A stretch of 64,000 bases of DNA from Pseudomonas cichorii (GCF_018343775.1 NZ_CP074349.1:4330001-4394000); one strand, 5' to 3'; shown: positions 1 to 9,430, counted from the first letter of the stretch. Made by a program: numbers and translations. Notes: a model not told the origin generated them from the letters alone.

Positions 1-262
1 GCACCAGCAGGAAGACCAGCAACACGCCGATGAACAGGGCGAATACCAGACCGACCGCCCCCACTTCCGGCATGCGCAGGCGTTCCAGAAAGTTGACAAC
101 GCCCTGCATCAGAAACGCCAGAACCAGCCCGGCCAGAACAGGAGCCAGCATGCCTCCCAGTGTCAGGACCAGGGTGAATGCCAGAAACAGCAGGACTGCC
201 AGTACAACCGCTTCCTCATCGGAGAAATACAGCTGCACCCAATTGCGAAGCACCTTGAACAT
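1..262 (-). CDS. AI-2E/PerM family permease, 5' part only
   Basis: Reading the minus strand from an ATG at 262 gives an open frame to the left edge of the window, so only the first 87 residues are present. After a short charged start the frame is strongly hydrophobic, with two to three membrane segments and an internal FLMQGVVNFLERLRMP stretch, as in PerM/AI-2E exporters of the inner membrane. Such a permease commonly sits beside TusA-like and M48 protease genes in Pseudomonas, as it does here. The transported substrate cannot be told from sequence. Confidence 0.75.
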   Translation of the reverse strand, partial: MFKVLRNWVQLYFSDEEAVVLAVLLFLAFTLVLTLGGMLAPVLAGLVLAFLMQGVVNFLERLRMPEVGAVGLVFALFIGVLLVFLLV

Positions 263-295
263 CAAACATCCTTTCGAGAAAAAACGGGCTGTGAT

Positions 296-547
296 TTACG
301 CCTTGCGCAACCAATAGCTGTAGATGCCTTCATTGGCCTCTTCATGCAGCAAGACATGGCCTGCCAGCCTGGCAAAGGTTCTGAAATCACGCTGCGATCC
401 CGCGTCGGTCGCAATGACTTTCAGAACCGCACCACTGGGCAGGCGATTGAGTTCCATCTTGGCCTTGAGCAGCGGCAACGGGCAATTGAGGCCACAGGCA
501 TCGAGTTCGGCATCGCAGACCTCGGGGCGCGTTACAGCGTCAGACAT
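296..547 (-). CDS. TusA-family sulfurtransferase
   Basis: An 83-residue cytosolic protein with the TusA/SirA signature: a Cys in the CGLNCPLPLLK motif near residue 21, the persulfide-carrying position of the family. These proteins pass sulfur to tRNA thiolation or other sulfur-accepting systems. I start at the internal ATG at 547 because a GGAG ribosome site precedes it and the family begins close to this point; a start 21 bases upstream is possible. The gene lies just upstream of the permease on the same strand and diverges from the M48 protease. Which sulfur pathway it serves is not visible. Confidence 0.85.
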   Translation of the reverse strand: MSDAVTRPEVCDAELDACGLNCPLPLLKAKMELNRLPSGAVLKVIATDAGSQRDFRTFARLAGHVLLHEEANEGIYSYWLRKA

Positions 548-695
548 CGTTTTTCTCCAGGCGGACACATCAAGTTAAAAAGTATTCGAAAAAATGCATG
601 CAGACATTTCAGACAGAACGAGAAGAATACCTCACTCTGGTCAGCACGCCATTGAGCCAGCTACAGTAAGTGTTCTCCAGCCTAGAGCCTCGTGC

Positions 696-2129
696 ATGAA
701 TTTCCTGCGTCCTACACTGCTCACGCTCGCCTGCCTGCTCGCCACACCGAGCATGGCTGATGATTTACCATCTCTTGGCGACGCCAGCTCTTCCATCGTT
801 TCGCCCGAACAGGAGCACCAGCTGGGCCGTGCCTGGCTGGGCATGCTGCGTGCCCAGGTGGGTCAACTGTCCGACCCGCAGCTCAAGGACTTCGTCGAAA
901 CATCGGTCTATCGCCTCGCCGAAACCAGTCAGGTCCAGGACCGGCGCCTTGAGTTCATCCTCATCAACAGCCCACAGCTGAACGCCTTTGCGGCGCCCGG
1001 TGGGATCATCGGGGTCAACGGCGGACTGTTTCTAAACGCCCAGACCGAAGGCGAATATGCCTCGGTCATGGCCCACGAACTGGCTCACCTGTCACAGCGC
1101 CACTTTGCCCGTGGTGTCGAAGCCCAGCAGCGCATGCAGGTTCCCGTAATGGCCGCCATGCTGGCCGGTATCGTCATGGCCGCAGCAGGTGCGGGTGATG
1201 CCGGCATCGCAGCCATTGCCGGTTCACAGGCCGCTGCGATCCAGGAGCAGCGCCGCTTCTCGCGCCAGAACGAACAGGAAGCGGATCGCATCGGCATCAT
1301 GAATCTGGAAAAGGCCGGGTATGACCCTCGCAACATGCCGACCATGTTCGAACGCCTCATGCGCCAGTATCGATTCGATGCCAGACCACCGGAATTCCTG
1401 CTGACTCACCCGGTCAGCGAATCGCGTATCGCCGACACCCGCAACCGCGCCGAGCAGGCCAAACCGGGCGGCAAGGAAGACAGCCTTCTCTATCAACTGA
1501 TGCGGGCCAGGGTCGCGCTGATCTATGAGGAAACCCCGGGGATCTCCGCCAAGCGCTTCCGCGCCCAACTGGTTGAAAACCCCAACTCCGATTCGGCACG
1601 CTACGGGCTGGCAATCGCGCAGATCAAGGCCGGGCAGCTCAATGAAGCCCGTGAAGAGCTCAAGCCGCTCTTGGCCAAGGCGCCCAACGATATCACCTAC
1701 AACCTGACCCAGATCGATCTGGACATCACCAACAATCGTCTGGCAGATGCCCAGCAACGGGTTGACCGGATGCTCACGCTGTATCCGAACAACTATCCCC
1801 TGAACGATGTGCGGATCGACGTGCTGCTCAAGCAGAACCGCACCGCAGAAGCCGAAAAAGCACTGGAAGCGCTGCTCAAGACCCGCTCAGACGATCCGGA
1901 CATCTGGTACGTAGTGGCCGAAACAAGGGGCCTGAATGGCAACACCATCGGCCTGCATCAGGCCCGCGCCGAATACTTCGCCCTGGTCGGCGACTTCCGG
2001 CAGGCCATTCAGCAACTGGATTTCGCCAAGCGTCGTGCCAGCAACAACTTCCAGCTGGCTTCCCGGATCGATGCCCGGCAGAAAGACCTGATCGAACAGG
2101 AACGAATGGTCAAGGACATGATGAACTGA
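696..2129 (+). CDS. BepA-like periplasmic M48 metalloprotease with TPR domain
   Basis: A 477-residue exported protease resembling BepA (YfgC), which acts on the assembly of outer-membrane beta-barrel proteins. Residues 1–21 form a signal peptide ending at SMA. The zinc site is HELAH at 127–131 with the downstream glutamate ligand in the EADRIG motif near 195. The C-terminal half (about 300–477) has the helical, Ala/Leu-rich pattern of tetratricopeptide repeats. The frame opens further upstream, but the ATG at 696 begins directly at the signal peptide. A bidirectional terminator separates it from nadA, which converges on it. Confidence 0.9.
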   Translation: MNFLRPTLLTLACLLATPSMADDLPSLGDASSSIVSPEQEHQLGRAWLGMLRAQVGQLSDPQLKDFVETSVYRLAETSQVQDRRLEFILINSPQLNAFAAPGGIIGVNGGLFLNAQTEGEYASVMAHELAHLSQRHFARGVEAQQRMQVPVMAAMLAGIVMAAAGAGDAGIAAIAGSQAAAIQEQRRFSRQNEQEADRIGIMNLEKAGYDPRNMPTMFERLMRQYRFDARPPEFLLTHPVSESRIADTRNRAEQAKPGGKEDSLLYQLMRARVALIYEETPGISAKRFRAQLVENPNSDSARYGLAIAQIKAGQLNEAREELKPLLAKAPNDITYNLTQIDLDITNNRLADAQQRVDRMLTLYPNNYPLNDVRIDVLLKQNRTAEAEKALEALLKTRSDDPDIWYVVAETRGLNGNTIGLHQARAEYFALVGDFRQAIQQLDFAKRRASNNFQLASRIDARQKDLIEQERMVKDMMN

Positions 2130-2150
2130 TTGTTCACCCCTCTCTCCCCC

Positions 2151-2185
2151 GAAAAAAATCCCGGCACGATGGCCGGGATTTTTAT
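2151..2185. terminator. Bidirectional terminator between bepA-like gene and nadA
   Basis: A nine-base-pair stem (2157–2165 with 2172–2180) with a six-base loop is flanked by an A run on the left and a T run on the right, so it can stop transcripts from both convergent genes. Confidence 0.85.
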
Positions 2186-2199
2186 TTCAGGCACATCTG

Positions 2200-3258
2200 T
2201 CAGGCATTGCCTGCCTGTTTCAGGCGAGCCGCCTGAGTGAAATCCAGCATCCGTTGCAGAGGACGCACGGCATGGGGGATTACCGCAGGCTCGACGAATA
2301 TCTCGTTGCTACCCTCACGCAGGCACTGCAAGGTGCGCTCAAGGGTGTTCATCGCCATCCAGGGGCAATGAGCGCAACTGCGGCACGCCGCGCCATTACC
2401 GGCCGTTGGCGCCTCGATGAAGATCTTGTCGGGGCACAACTGCTGCATCTTGTAGAAGATGCCTCGGTCGGTGGCCACGATAAAGGTCTTGTTGGGCATG
2501 CGCTGGGCGGCGGCAATCATCTGGCTGGTGGAGCCCACCGCATCGGCCAGGGCAATGACCTCCTCAGGCGACTCGGGATGGACCAGCACGGCAGCTTCCG
2601 GATACAGCGCCTTCATGTCTTGCAACTGCTTGGACTTGAACTCTTCGTGAACGATACAGGCACCGTCCCAGAGCAGCATGTCGGCACCGGTTTCACGCTG
2701 GATATAGCGTCCCAGGTGCTTGTCCGGCGCCCAGATGATTTTCTCGCCGTTATCCATCAGGCTTTCGACGATCTCCAGGGCACAGCCTGACGTTACAACC
2801 CAGTCGGCACGGGCTTTGACTGCGGCCGATGTGTTGGCGTAGACCACCACGGTGCGGTCAGGATGCTGATCGCAGAAAGCGGAAAACTCATCGACAGGAC
2901 AGCCGACATCCAGGGAACAGGTGGCTTCAAGCGTCGGCATGAATACCCGTTTTTCCGGATTGAGGATCTTGGCGGTTTCCCCCATGAAACGCACGCCGGC
3001 CACCAGCACGGTACTGGCTGAATGGTTATTGCTGAAGCGTGCCATTTCCAGAGAGTCGGCCACGCAACCGCCGGTTTCTTCGGCCAGGGCCTGAATGACC
3101 GGATCACAGTAATAGTGGGCGACGAGCACCGCATCCCGCGCCTTGAGTTCGGCAGCGATTTCGGCGCGGTAATAGGCCTGTTCTTCAATACTCAACGCTT
3201 TGGGCTGCTTGGCATCGAGGTGAGCCTGTACCAGAAAGCGTTCGGAAATCTGCGTCAT
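2200..3258 (-). CDS. nadA: Quinolinate synthase NadA
   Basis: A 352-residue cytosolic [4Fe-4S] enzyme that condenses iminoaspartate with dihydroxyacetone phosphate to quinolinate in de novo NAD synthesis. The three expected cluster ligands are present: Cys114 (in ATCSLDVGC), Cys201 (in GACIVHEEF) and Cys298 (in SCAHCPW). Their spacing matches the E. coli enzyme. The frame extends 13 codons upstream, but the ATG at 3258 gives the usual length and N-terminus. No other NAD gene lies nearby; nadB must be elsewhere. It has its own upstream region and ends at a shared terminator. Confidence 0.96.
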   Translation of the reverse strand: MTQISERFLVQAHLDAKQPKALSIEEQAYYRAEIAAELKARDAVLVAHYYCDPVIQALAEETGGCVADSLEMARFSNNHSASTVLVAGVRFMGETAKILNPEKRVFMPTLEATCSLDVGCPVDEFSAFCDQHPDRTVVVYANTSAAVKARADWVVTSGCALEIVESLMDNGEKIIWAPDKHLGRYIQRETGADMLLWDGACIVHEEFKSKQLQDMKALYPEAAVLVHPESPEEVIALADAVGSTSQMIAAAQRMPNKTFIVATDRGIFYKMQQLCPDKIFIEAPTAGNGAACRSCAHCPWMAMNTLERTLQCLREGSNEIFVEPAVIPHAVRPLQRMLDFTQAARLKQAGNA

Positions 3259-3577
3259 TTTTAGCTGGACCTGAATGCACTTGAGCGCGAGCGGCAAGTT
3301 TACACTGGAAAGGCAGGTAAGAAAAAAGCCGAAAGAGCTGATTTTCAGGGGTTGTCCAACTTTTCAGGTATCAGCCTAAAAAACTGCAAGCAATTGATTT
3401 TCTGTCTGTTTAGCCGCACCTGGAGTAACAAGAATCATTTACCAGATTAATCTACTCCATGACGGGTAAATAACCTGACGCAATAACGTCAAACAAGGCC
3501 TGACCTCGCCTCTTTCATTAAATGAAAGCCATAAAAAAACGCCAGTCGAAACCGGCGTTTTTTATTTACATCAAGAC
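3259..3577. other. Intergenic region between rluB and nadA with inverted repeats
   Basis: About 320 bases with no convincing gene. It holds the rluB terminator at its right end and must hold the nadA promoter. Two symmetric elements stand out: TGACG-N6-CGTCA at 3476–3491 and the 17-base palindrome CTTTCATTAAATGAAAG at 3512–3528. Both could bind a dimeric regulator, or the second could be part of the terminator region. I could not identify a regulator. Confidence 0.5.
3530..3565 (-). terminator. Terminator after rluB
   Basis: An AAAACGCC/GGCGTTTT stem around 3537–3560 is flanked by A and T runs. Read on the minus strand it ends in a T tract just beyond the rluB stop codon. Confidence 0.8.
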
Positions 3578-4798
3578 TTACTGCGGCTTGCGACGGCCAA
3601 AGCCAGGACGCTGACCGGAACCGGCCGGTGGACCACGACGCTTGCCCGATGGAGCATCGTCATCGACCAGCTTGATACCGGCGCGCTTTGGCGAAGGCTT
3701 GGCTGGACGCTTGCTCACATCACTTGGACGCTCGGCAACCGGCGTACCACGGCTGTTCTCGGCAGGACGCGGCGAACGCGAACCTGGCTTGCCCGAATCC
3801 TTGCGCGGTGGACGCTGCGTGGAATCGCCACGCGGACGATCACGATCGCTGCCGGTGACCTGCGGCTGACGTGGTGCGCGCTCGCCGGTGGCCGGTGCGC
3901 CATTGGCAGGACGCAGGTTCCGTACGCGCTCGCCCTTGCCCAGTGGGCGGGACGACTGACGCTGCAAACGCTCCAGCTTGTCCTTGGTCTTGGCGTTCAT
4001 CTGCGGCTGAGCCACAGGCGTAAGGCCGACTTCGGCAGCCAGGACGTCGACTTCGTACTGGCTCATTTCGCGCCAGCGGCCCATCGGCAGGTCCGAGTTG
4101 AGGAATACCGGCCCGTAACGAACGCGCTTGAGGCGGCTGACCACCAGGCCCTGGGACTCCCAGAGACGACGTACTTCACGGTTACGGCCTTCCATCACCA
4201 CGCAGTGATACCAGTGGTTGAAACCTTCACCGCCCGGTGCCTGTTGAATATCGGTGAAACGTGCAGGACCGTCTTCGAGGATCACGCCGTTCTTGAGACG
4301 CAGCAGCATGTCGTCATCGACTTCGCCACGCACACGTACCGCATATTCGCGGTCCATCTCGAAGGACGGGTGCATCAGGCGGTTGGCCAGCTCACCATCG
4401 GTGGTGAACATCAGCAGACCGGTGGTGTTGATGTCCAGGCGACCGATATTGATCCAGCGGCCTTCTTTGGGACGCGGCAGACGGTCGAACACCGTTGGTC
4501 GGCCTTCAGGGTCGTCACGGGTGCAGATCTCGCCATCCGGCTTGTTGTACATGATGACGCGGCGTACCGTTTCGGCAGCCTCTTCGCGCTTGATGACGCG
4601 ACCGTCAACGGTAATGGCGTCATGCATGTCGACGCGCTGACCAAGGGTGGCGTCGCGGCCATTGACCTTGATGCGGCCCTGGCTGATCCAGGCCTCGACG
4701 TCACGACGCGAACCGACGCCAATACGTGCCAGAACCTTCTGCAGTTTTTCACCTGCGGGTCCGATTTCCTGGCTGTCCTGCGTGTCTTTTTCACTCAT
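3578..4798 (-). CDS. rluB: 23S rRNA pseudouridine synthase RluB
   Basis: A 406-residue RsuA-type pseudouridine synthase. An S4 RNA-binding domain occupies about residues 17–65. The catalytic domain follows with the GRLDINTTGLL motif, whose Asp122 is the expected nucleophile; RluB modifies U2605 of 23S rRNA in E. coli. Residues from about 270 to the end form a low-complexity tail rich in Arg, Lys, Pro, Gly and Ser, probably disordered and RNA-binding. A GGGAGGTG ribosome site sits before the ATG. The gene is the last of the minus-strand run that starts at the RNase AM gene, 185 bases after the DUF1289 gene. Confidence 0.93.
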   Translation of the reverse strand: MSEKDTQDSQEIGPAGEKLQKVLARIGVGSRRDVEAWISQGRIKVNGRDATLGQRVDMHDAITVDGRVIKREEAAETVRRVIMYNKPDGEICTRDDPEGRPTVFDRLPRPKEGRWINIGRLDINTTGLLMFTTDGELANRLMHPSFEMDREYAVRVRGEVDDDMLLRLKNGVILEDGPARFTDIQQAPGGEGFNHWYHCVVMEGRNREVRRLWESQGLVVSRLKRVRYGPVFLNSDLPMGRWREMSQYEVDVLAAEVGLTPVAQPQMNAKTKDKLERLQRQSSRPLGKGERVRNLRPANGAPATGERAPRQPQVTGSDRDRPRGDSTQRPPRKDSGKPGSRSPRPAENSRGTPVAERPSDVSKRPAKPSPKRAGIKLVDDDAPSGKRRGPPAGSGQRPGFGRRKPQ

Positions 4799-4983
4799 CT
4801 GGGCACCTCCCGGTGTGTCGAATCAGGGCTTGCCGAGGACCGGCAAGACCTGCTGCCCTGCGCGCTGTGGATAGCCGCAAGGCGAAATACTTTGAGCCTG
4901 GGCGAAGCGGATTCGCCAAAGGGTCGCGAATCATACGCTCATGCAGCCGGTTGCGCATCCAGGCCCGGTTGAAAATCTGCCAG

Positions 4984-5175
4984 TCACTTCTTCTTTTTGC
5001 GACCGGTGGTCTTCAGCTTCGCCAGACGCATGACCGACTCGGCCAGAACGAGCCGCTTGTCGTCCTTGTCGAGTTTTTTCCAGGCCTTGATCTCCCGCTT
5101 GCTGCGACCGCATCCCAGACAGATGTCGTCGTCAAACTTGCAGAGGCTGATACAGGGGTTCCTGGTGCTGCTCAT
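4984..5175 (-). CDS. Small DUF1289 Cys-rich protein
   Basis: A 63-residue protein with four cysteines (8, 12, 19, 22) in the pattern NPCISLC…ICLGCGR, typical of DUF1289 (YdhL-like) proteins, followed by a Lys/Arg-rich tail. The cysteines look like a metal site; the biochemical role of the family is unknown. I chose the ATG at 5175 because the Cys motif starts seven residues later and homologues are this short; an ATG 27 bases upstream is in frame. It lies 48 bases after scpB and before rluB, in the same direction. Confidence 0.85.
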   Translation of the reverse strand: MSSTRNPCISLCKFDDDICLGCGRSKREIKAWKKLDKDDKRLVLAESVMRLAKLKTTGRKKKK

Positions 5176-5183
5176 AGGGCCTT

Positions 5184-5200
5184 TTCGCGAATGAATTCGC
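5184..5200. repeat. Single REP-like half element
   Basis: TTCGCGAATGAATTCGC here matches the arm of the two inverted REP-like elements at 19825–19883 and 38053–38101. It stands alone, just before the DUF1289 start codon. Confidence 0.5.
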
Positions 5201-5223
5201 ACACAGTTTGTAGAACTCCACCG

Positions 5224-5985
5224 TCAAACATCGTCTTCAGGCTCTTTATCGGGCTCATCGACCAACAGATCATCAAAGTCAGTCTTCAGACCCTGCTCCA
5301 TGGAGTCGAGTTCAAGCAGCAGGCTGCGGAAGCTGGTTTCATCCCGTGGCGATTCAGGCTCATCTTCATCGACATCCAGGCTGGCATCGGCCAGAGCCTG
5401 CAAATGCGCCGGGACTGGCGCATCGTCGAACTCAAGCACCGGTTCGGACTCCATCTCACGCAAATCGGCCAGCGGTGGCAGCTCTTCGAGACTCTTGAGG
5501 TTGAAGTGATCGAGAAAGCCCTTGGTGGTCGCAAACATCGCCGGCTTGCCGGGCACATCACGATAACCGACGACCCTGATCCACTCACGCTCCAGCAGCG
5601 TCTTGACGATATGGCTGTTGACCGCAACGCCACGTACGTCCTCGATCTCGCCACGGGTAATCGGCTGACGATAGGCAATCAGCGCCAGGGTTTCCAGCAT
5701 GGCTCGGGAATAACGTTGCGGGCGCTCTTCCCACAAACGCCCGACCCAGGGTGAAAAACGCTCGCGAATCTGCAAGCGATAGCCCGAGGCCACTTCCTTG
5801 AGCTCGAAAGCACGGCCTTCACAGGACTTGCTCAGCACTTGCAAAGCCTTCTTGAAGACCGGCGGCTCCGGGCGCTCGCCTTCCTCGAACAGCTCGTACA
5901 AGCGCTCCAGCGTCTGCGGCTTTCCAGAAGCCAGCAGAAATGCTTCAAGCAAGGGTGCCAGTTCGCGAGGTTCATTGAGGTTCAT
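5224..5985 (-). CDS. scpB: Segregation and condensation protein B
   Basis: A 253-residue cytosolic protein with the two winged-helix domains of ScpB (about residues 5–170), including the conserved SRAMLETLALIAYRQP and RGVAVNSHIVKTLLE stretches. It partners ScpA and SMC in the condensin that compacts and segregates the chromosome. The C-terminal 80 residues are acidic and less conserved, as in other pseudomonads. It starts 15 bases after scpA ends, so the two are very likely co-translated. Confidence 0.95.
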   Translation of the reverse strand: MNLNEPRELAPLLEAFLLASGKPQTLERLYELFEEGERPEPPVFKKALQVLSKSCEGRAFELKEVASGYRLQIRERFSPWVGRLWEERPQRYSRAMLETLALIAYRQPITRGEIEDVRGVAVNSHIVKTLLEREWIRVVGYRDVPGKPAMFATTKGFLDHFNLKSLEELPPLADLREMESEPVLEFDDAPVPAHLQALADASLDVDEDEPESPRDETSFRSLLLELDSMEQGLKTDFDDLLVDEPDKEPEDDV

Positions 5986-6000
5986 GATTCAGTTCTTGCT

Positions 6001-6819
6001 CTACTCGGCTCGCGCCCGGACATGGATCGCCGCAAAGGGCTCGTTTTGGACCAACTCGACCAGAGACTCCTTGACCAGCTCAAGCACGGCCATGAACGTC
6101 ACTACAACACCAAGCCGCCCTTCTTCAGCGGTGAACAATTCGGCAAAAGGCACAAAACCGCCGCCCTTGAGCCGCTCCAGCACATCACTCATGCGCTCGC
6201 GGGTCGATAATGCCTCACGGCTGACTTGATGGCTTTCGAACATGTCGCCCCGGTGCAGCACCTCGGCCATGGACATCAGCACTTCTTCCAGGCTGACGTC
6301 CGGCAACAGCTTGCGCGCCCTCGCTTCGGGGGCATCGAGTTTGGGCACGATCACATCGCGCCCGACCCGCAGCAGGCCATCGATCCCTTCAGCCGCTGCC
6401 TTGAAACGCTCGTACTCCTGAAGACGACGGATAAGCTCGGCACGAGGGTCCTCTTCATCCTCTTCCACTTCTGCCGAACGCGGCAGCAGCATGCGCGACT
6501 TGATCTCGGCCAGCATCGCGGCCATCACCAGGTATTCCGCGGCCAGTTCCAGACGCACGGTTTTCATCAGCTCGACATACCCCATGTACTGGCGGGTGAT
6601 TTCCGCTACCGGGATGTCGAGGATATCGATGTTCTGTTTGCGGATCAGGTACAGCAGCAGGTCAAGCGGCCCCTCGAAGGCTTCGAGAAAAACTTCCAGA
6701 GCATCCGGCGGAATATAGAGATCCAGCGGCATTTGCGTGACCGCCTGCCCATAGACCAGTGCGAACGGCAGCTCCTGCTGGGCATCGGCCTGGCTGTCTA
6801 CCGTTTCCAGGTTCGTCAT
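6001..6819 (-). CDS. scpA: Segregation and condensation protein A
   Basis: A 272-residue kleisin subunit of the SMC–ScpAB condensin. The N-terminal domain shows the hallmark FEGPLDLLLYLIRKQNIDI stretch (about residues 47–65), and the C-terminal winged helix lies near 190–265. Its ATG overlaps the stop of the upstream yciO gene by one base (TAATG), which suggests translational coupling. An N-terminal extension of about 40 residues is usual for Pseudomonas ScpA. Confidence 0.95.
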   Translation of the reverse strand: MTNLETVDSQADAQQELPFALVYGQAVTQMPLDLYIPPDALEVFLEAFEGPLDLLLYLIRKQNIDILDIPVAEITRQYMGYVELMKTVRLELAAEYLVMAAMLAEIKSRMLLPRSAEVEEDEEDPRAELIRRLQEYERFKAAAEGIDGLLRVGRDVIVPKLDAPEARARKLLPDVSLEEVLMSMAEVLHRGDMFESHQVSREALSTRERMSDVLERLKGGGFVPFAELFTAEEGRLGVVVTFMAVLELVKESLVELVQNEPFAAIHVRARAE

Positions 6820-7448
6820 TACGCTTCTTCACCGAACGGCGTCGGATCACCGCACCCCACACGGATGATCTGCGGCTCTCCGTCAGCCAGGCTGATGACG
6901 GTGGAAGCCGAAATGCCGCCCATGCCGCCATCGATGATCAGATCCACCTGATGTTCCAGTATCTGGCGCATCTCATAAGGATCGCTCAGCGGCACGCTGT
7001 CGCCGGGCATGATCAGGCTGACACTCATCAGCGGCTCACCCAGTTGCTCCAGCAAAGCCTGGGCAATGGGATGGCTGGGTACCCGCAGACCGATGGTGCG
7101 GCGCTTTGGGTGCAGGATCAGGCGCGGCACTTCACGGGTTGCATTCAGAATGAAGGTGTATGGCCCCGGCGTGTGGGTCTTGAGGGCCCGGAAAGCGCCA
7201 GTATCGACCTTGGCGAACAGCCCCAGTTGCGACAGGTCGCAGCACATCAGGGTGAAGTTGTGCTTGTCGTCCAGCTGGCGCAGACGACGAATGCGCTCGA
7301 TGGCGCTCTTGTCGCCGATCTGGCAGCCCAGCGCATAAGACGAATCGGTCGGGTACACCACCAGCCCGCCGGCTTTGATGATTTCCGCGGCTTGCTTGAT
7401 CAGACGCGGTTGCGGGTTCTCCGGGTGGACCTGGAAAAATTGACTCAC
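6819..7448 (-). CDS. yciO: YciO-type Sua5/YrdC family protein
   Basis: A 209-residue protein of the Sua5/YrdC/YciO family, which binds RNA and nucleotides; TsaC members make threonylcarbamoyl-AMP for tRNA t6A. The N-terminal YPTDSSYALGC and KHNFTLMCCDLSQ motifs and the PGPYTFIL segment are present. The YciO subgroup has uncertain activity in t6A formation. I start at the GTG at 7448, which has an AGGA ribosome site and lies 13 bases after the upstream stop codon; an in-frame ATG at 7487 would overlap the upstream gene. It sits between the RNase AM gene and scpA, a conserved order. Confidence 0.88.
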   Translation of the reverse strand: MSQFFQVHPENPQPRLIKQAAEIIKAGGLVVYPTDSSYALGCQIGDKSAIERIRRLRQLDDKHNFTLMCCDLSQLGLFAKVDTGAFRALKTHTPGPYTFILNATREVPRLILHPKRRTIGLRVPSHPIAQALLEQLGEPLMSVSLIMPGDSVPLSDPYEMRQILEHQVDLIIDGGMGGISASTVISLADGEPQIIRVGCGDPTPFGEEA

Positions 7449-7461
7449 GGTAACTTCCTGT

Positions 7462-8325
7462 TCAGACGGAGGCTGGAGGCTGTTCATGTTTGAATCTGCA
7501 CCACAGTGGCGGCAGATCCTCGGGCAACGGCCGGTATATACCGATCTCGGACCATGCACCAGGGCCATGGAAATCGCTGCCGGCGGTAACCAGCAGACCG
7601 AACTCACGGGCCAGTATCGCCAGGGTTCCGACCTGATCGGCAGGTTGCATGCCATTGACCACTTCGATGGCGTGGCCACCAGCCTGGATGAAATCGGCGA
7701 CCAGTTTACGCCGTTTACTGCGCGTGAAGTCATAATGCGATGGATGCGCGAGGCTGACCCAGGCACCTGAAGCCCGCAAAGTGGCGACGGTTTCGTCCAG
7801 AGTCGGCCAATGCTGCTTCACATCCCCCAGCTTGCCTGCCCCCAGCCATTTGCGAAAAGCTTCGGCACGATCCTTCACAAAACCGGCACGCACCAGATAG
7901 TCGGCAAAGTGCGGTCGGGCCGGAGCATTACCGCTGTCGCCCAGTTCCTGCTGGATCGCCCGGGCACCTTCCAGCGCCCCAGGCATACCTTTGATCGCCA
8001 ATTTGCGACTGATTTCCTCGGCCCGCAACCAGCGGCCTTCGTGCAAACGCTCGATTGCTTCCACCAGCGCCGGGGCCTTCATGTCGAATCCGTAGCCCAG
8101 GATATGGATGGTTGCGCCTCCCCAGGTGCAGGACAACTCGACGCCATTGACCAGTTGCATCCCCAGAGAATGCGCGGCCGCACGGGCTTCTTCGAGGCCT
8201 TCGACCGTATCATGGTCGGTCAGCGACAGAACCCGCACACCGTTTTCATAGGCACGGGCCACCACGGCCGCTGGCGCAAGAGAGCCATCCGACGCGGTGC
8301 TGTGGCAGTGCAGGTCAACATTCAT
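7462..8325 (-). CDS. PHP-domain 5'-3' exoribonuclease (RNase AM)
   Basis: A 287-residue PHP-family phosphoesterase (YciV/TrpH type). Metal-binding motifs are visible in order: HCHSTASDG with His6 and His8, LTDHDT (37–38), GVELSC, AHPSHYD and GSDFHG. Its E. coli relative is RNase AM, which trims 5' ends of rRNAs and other short RNAs. It is the first gene of the minus-strand run into yciO–scpAB and diverges from yciB across a short gap. Older annotation as TrpH is misleading; nothing links it to tryptophan. Confidence 0.9.
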   Translation of the reverse strand: MNVDLHCHSTASDGSLAPAAVVARAYENGVRVLSLTDHDTVEGLEEARAAAHSLGMQLVNGVELSCTWGGATIHILGYGFDMKAPALVEAIERLHEGRWLRAEEISRKLAIKGMPGALEGARAIQQELGDSGNAPARPHFADYLVRAGFVKDRAEAFRKWLGAGKLGDVKQHWPTLDETVATLRASGAWVSLAHPSHYDFTRSKRRKLVADFIQAGGHAIEVVNGMQPADQVGTLAILAREFGLLVTAGSDFHGPGAWSEIGIYRPLPEDLPPLWCRFKHEQPPASV

Positions 8326-8392
8326 ATTCGGGAGCTATCGCTGTCTTTGATGTTTGTTATTATGCCGTCACATCCTGCTTCTGGCTGCCATT

Positions 8393-8992
8393 GTGAAACA
8401 ATTCATAGACTTCATCCCGCTGATCCTGTTTTTCATCGTCTACAAGACCGAACCTCGCGCCGTCGACATCCTGGGCCACAGTTACATGCTAGGCGGGATT
8501 TTCAGTGCGACCGCGATGCTGATCGCCAGCTCCCTGGTCGTCTACGGGATTCTGTACATCAAGCAGCGCAAACTGGAAAAAAGCCAATGGCTGACCCTGG
8601 TAGCCTGCCTGGTCTTCGGCAGCCTGACCCTGGCCTTTCACAGCGAAACCTTCCTCAAGTGGAAAGCTCCGGTGGTCAACTGGCTGTTTGCCCTGGCATT
8701 TGCCGGCAGCCACTTCATCGGTGATCGCCCGCTGATCCAGCGCGTCATGGGCCACGCCCTGACCCTGCCTGCTGCAGTCTGGGTCAAACTCAACATTGCC
8801 TGGGTCCTGTTTTTCATTTTCTGCGGTGCTGCCAATCTGTATGTGGCCTTTACCTATCAGGACTTCTGGGTCGACTTCAAAGTCTTCGGCAGTCTGGCCA
8901 TGACCCTGATCTTCCTGGTGGCTCAAGGTATCTACCTGAGCCGTCACCTGAGTGACGCAGCCCCTTCTTCCACTACCAAAACCGAGGACTGA
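8393..8992 (+). CDS. yciB: Inner-membrane septation protein YciB/IspZ
   Basis: A 199-residue polytopic inner-membrane protein with five to six hydrophobic segments, matching YciB/IspZ, which in enterobacteria interacts with cell-elongation and division proteins. The family begins [14 protein letters not shown], so I place the start at the GTG at 8393, giving the same sequence; the frame's upstream ATG adds 13 unrelated residues. The conserved [19 protein letters not shown] stretch is present near residues 80–100. It is followed after one base by the yciI gene. Confidence 0.93.
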   Translation: MKQFIDFIPLILFFIVYKTEPRAVDILGHSYMLGGIFSATAMLIASSLVVYGILYIKQRKLEKSQWLTLVACLVFGSLTLAFHSETFLKWKAPVVNWLFALAFAGSHFIGDRPLIQRVMGHALTLPAAVWVKLNIAWVLFFIFCGAANLYVAFTYQDFWVDFKVFGSLAMTLIFLVAQGIYLSRHLSDAAPSSTTKTED

Positions 8993-8993
8993 C

Positions 8994-9293
8994 ATGCTCT
9001 ACGCCATCATTGCTACAGATGTTGCCGACTCGCTGGAAAAACGCCTGAGCGTACGTCCTGCTCACCTGGAGCGCATCATCGCCCTCAAGGATGCAGGCCG
9101 TCTGGTGCTGGCGGGTCCACATCCAGCCGTGGACAGCAATGATCCGGGCCCTGCGGGTTTCAGCGGCAGCCTGATCGTCGCCGAGTTCGAGTCCCTGAGC
9201 GCCGCGGAAACCTGGGCCAAGGCCGATCCGTTCGTTGCAGCAGGCGTCTATGGCAATGTTGTGGTCAAGCCGTTCAAGCAAGTCCTGCCATAA
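8994..9293 (+). CDS. YciI family protein
   Basis: A 99-residue small alpha/beta ferredoxin-like protein of the YciI family, starting MLYAIIATD, with the conserved RPAHLERI histidine and the GPHPAVD…[11 protein letters not shown] core. The family is often a stand-alone or fused dehydratase-like unit of unproven substrate. It starts one base after the yciB stop, so both come from one transcript. A hairpin without a T tract follows at 9306–9331. Confidence 0.9.
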   Translation: MLYAIIATDVADSLEKRLSVRPAHLERIIALKDAGRLVLAGPHPAVDSNDPGPAGFSGSLIVAEFESLSAAETWAKADPFVAAGVYGNVVVKPFKQVLP

Positions 9294-9305
9294 ATGTAAC
9301 ACCCC

Positions 9306-9331
9306 CGATCCTGTTCGCCAGGGCAGGATCG
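9306..9331 (+). terminator. Hairpin after yciI
   Basis: CGATCCTG (9306–9313) pairs exactly with CAGGATCG (9324–9331) across a ten-base loop, 12 bases past the yciI stop. There is no T tract, so it may stabilise the mRNA end rather than terminate. Confidence 0.5.
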
Positions 9332-9430
9332 TGCAACACCCTCCTGCCTCGCGATACTCATCATTCCCGCCTCCCTGCCGACAACCTCATCGATATTTCG
9401 AATAGAAACGGCTCTATCAAGGGAGTTCAG

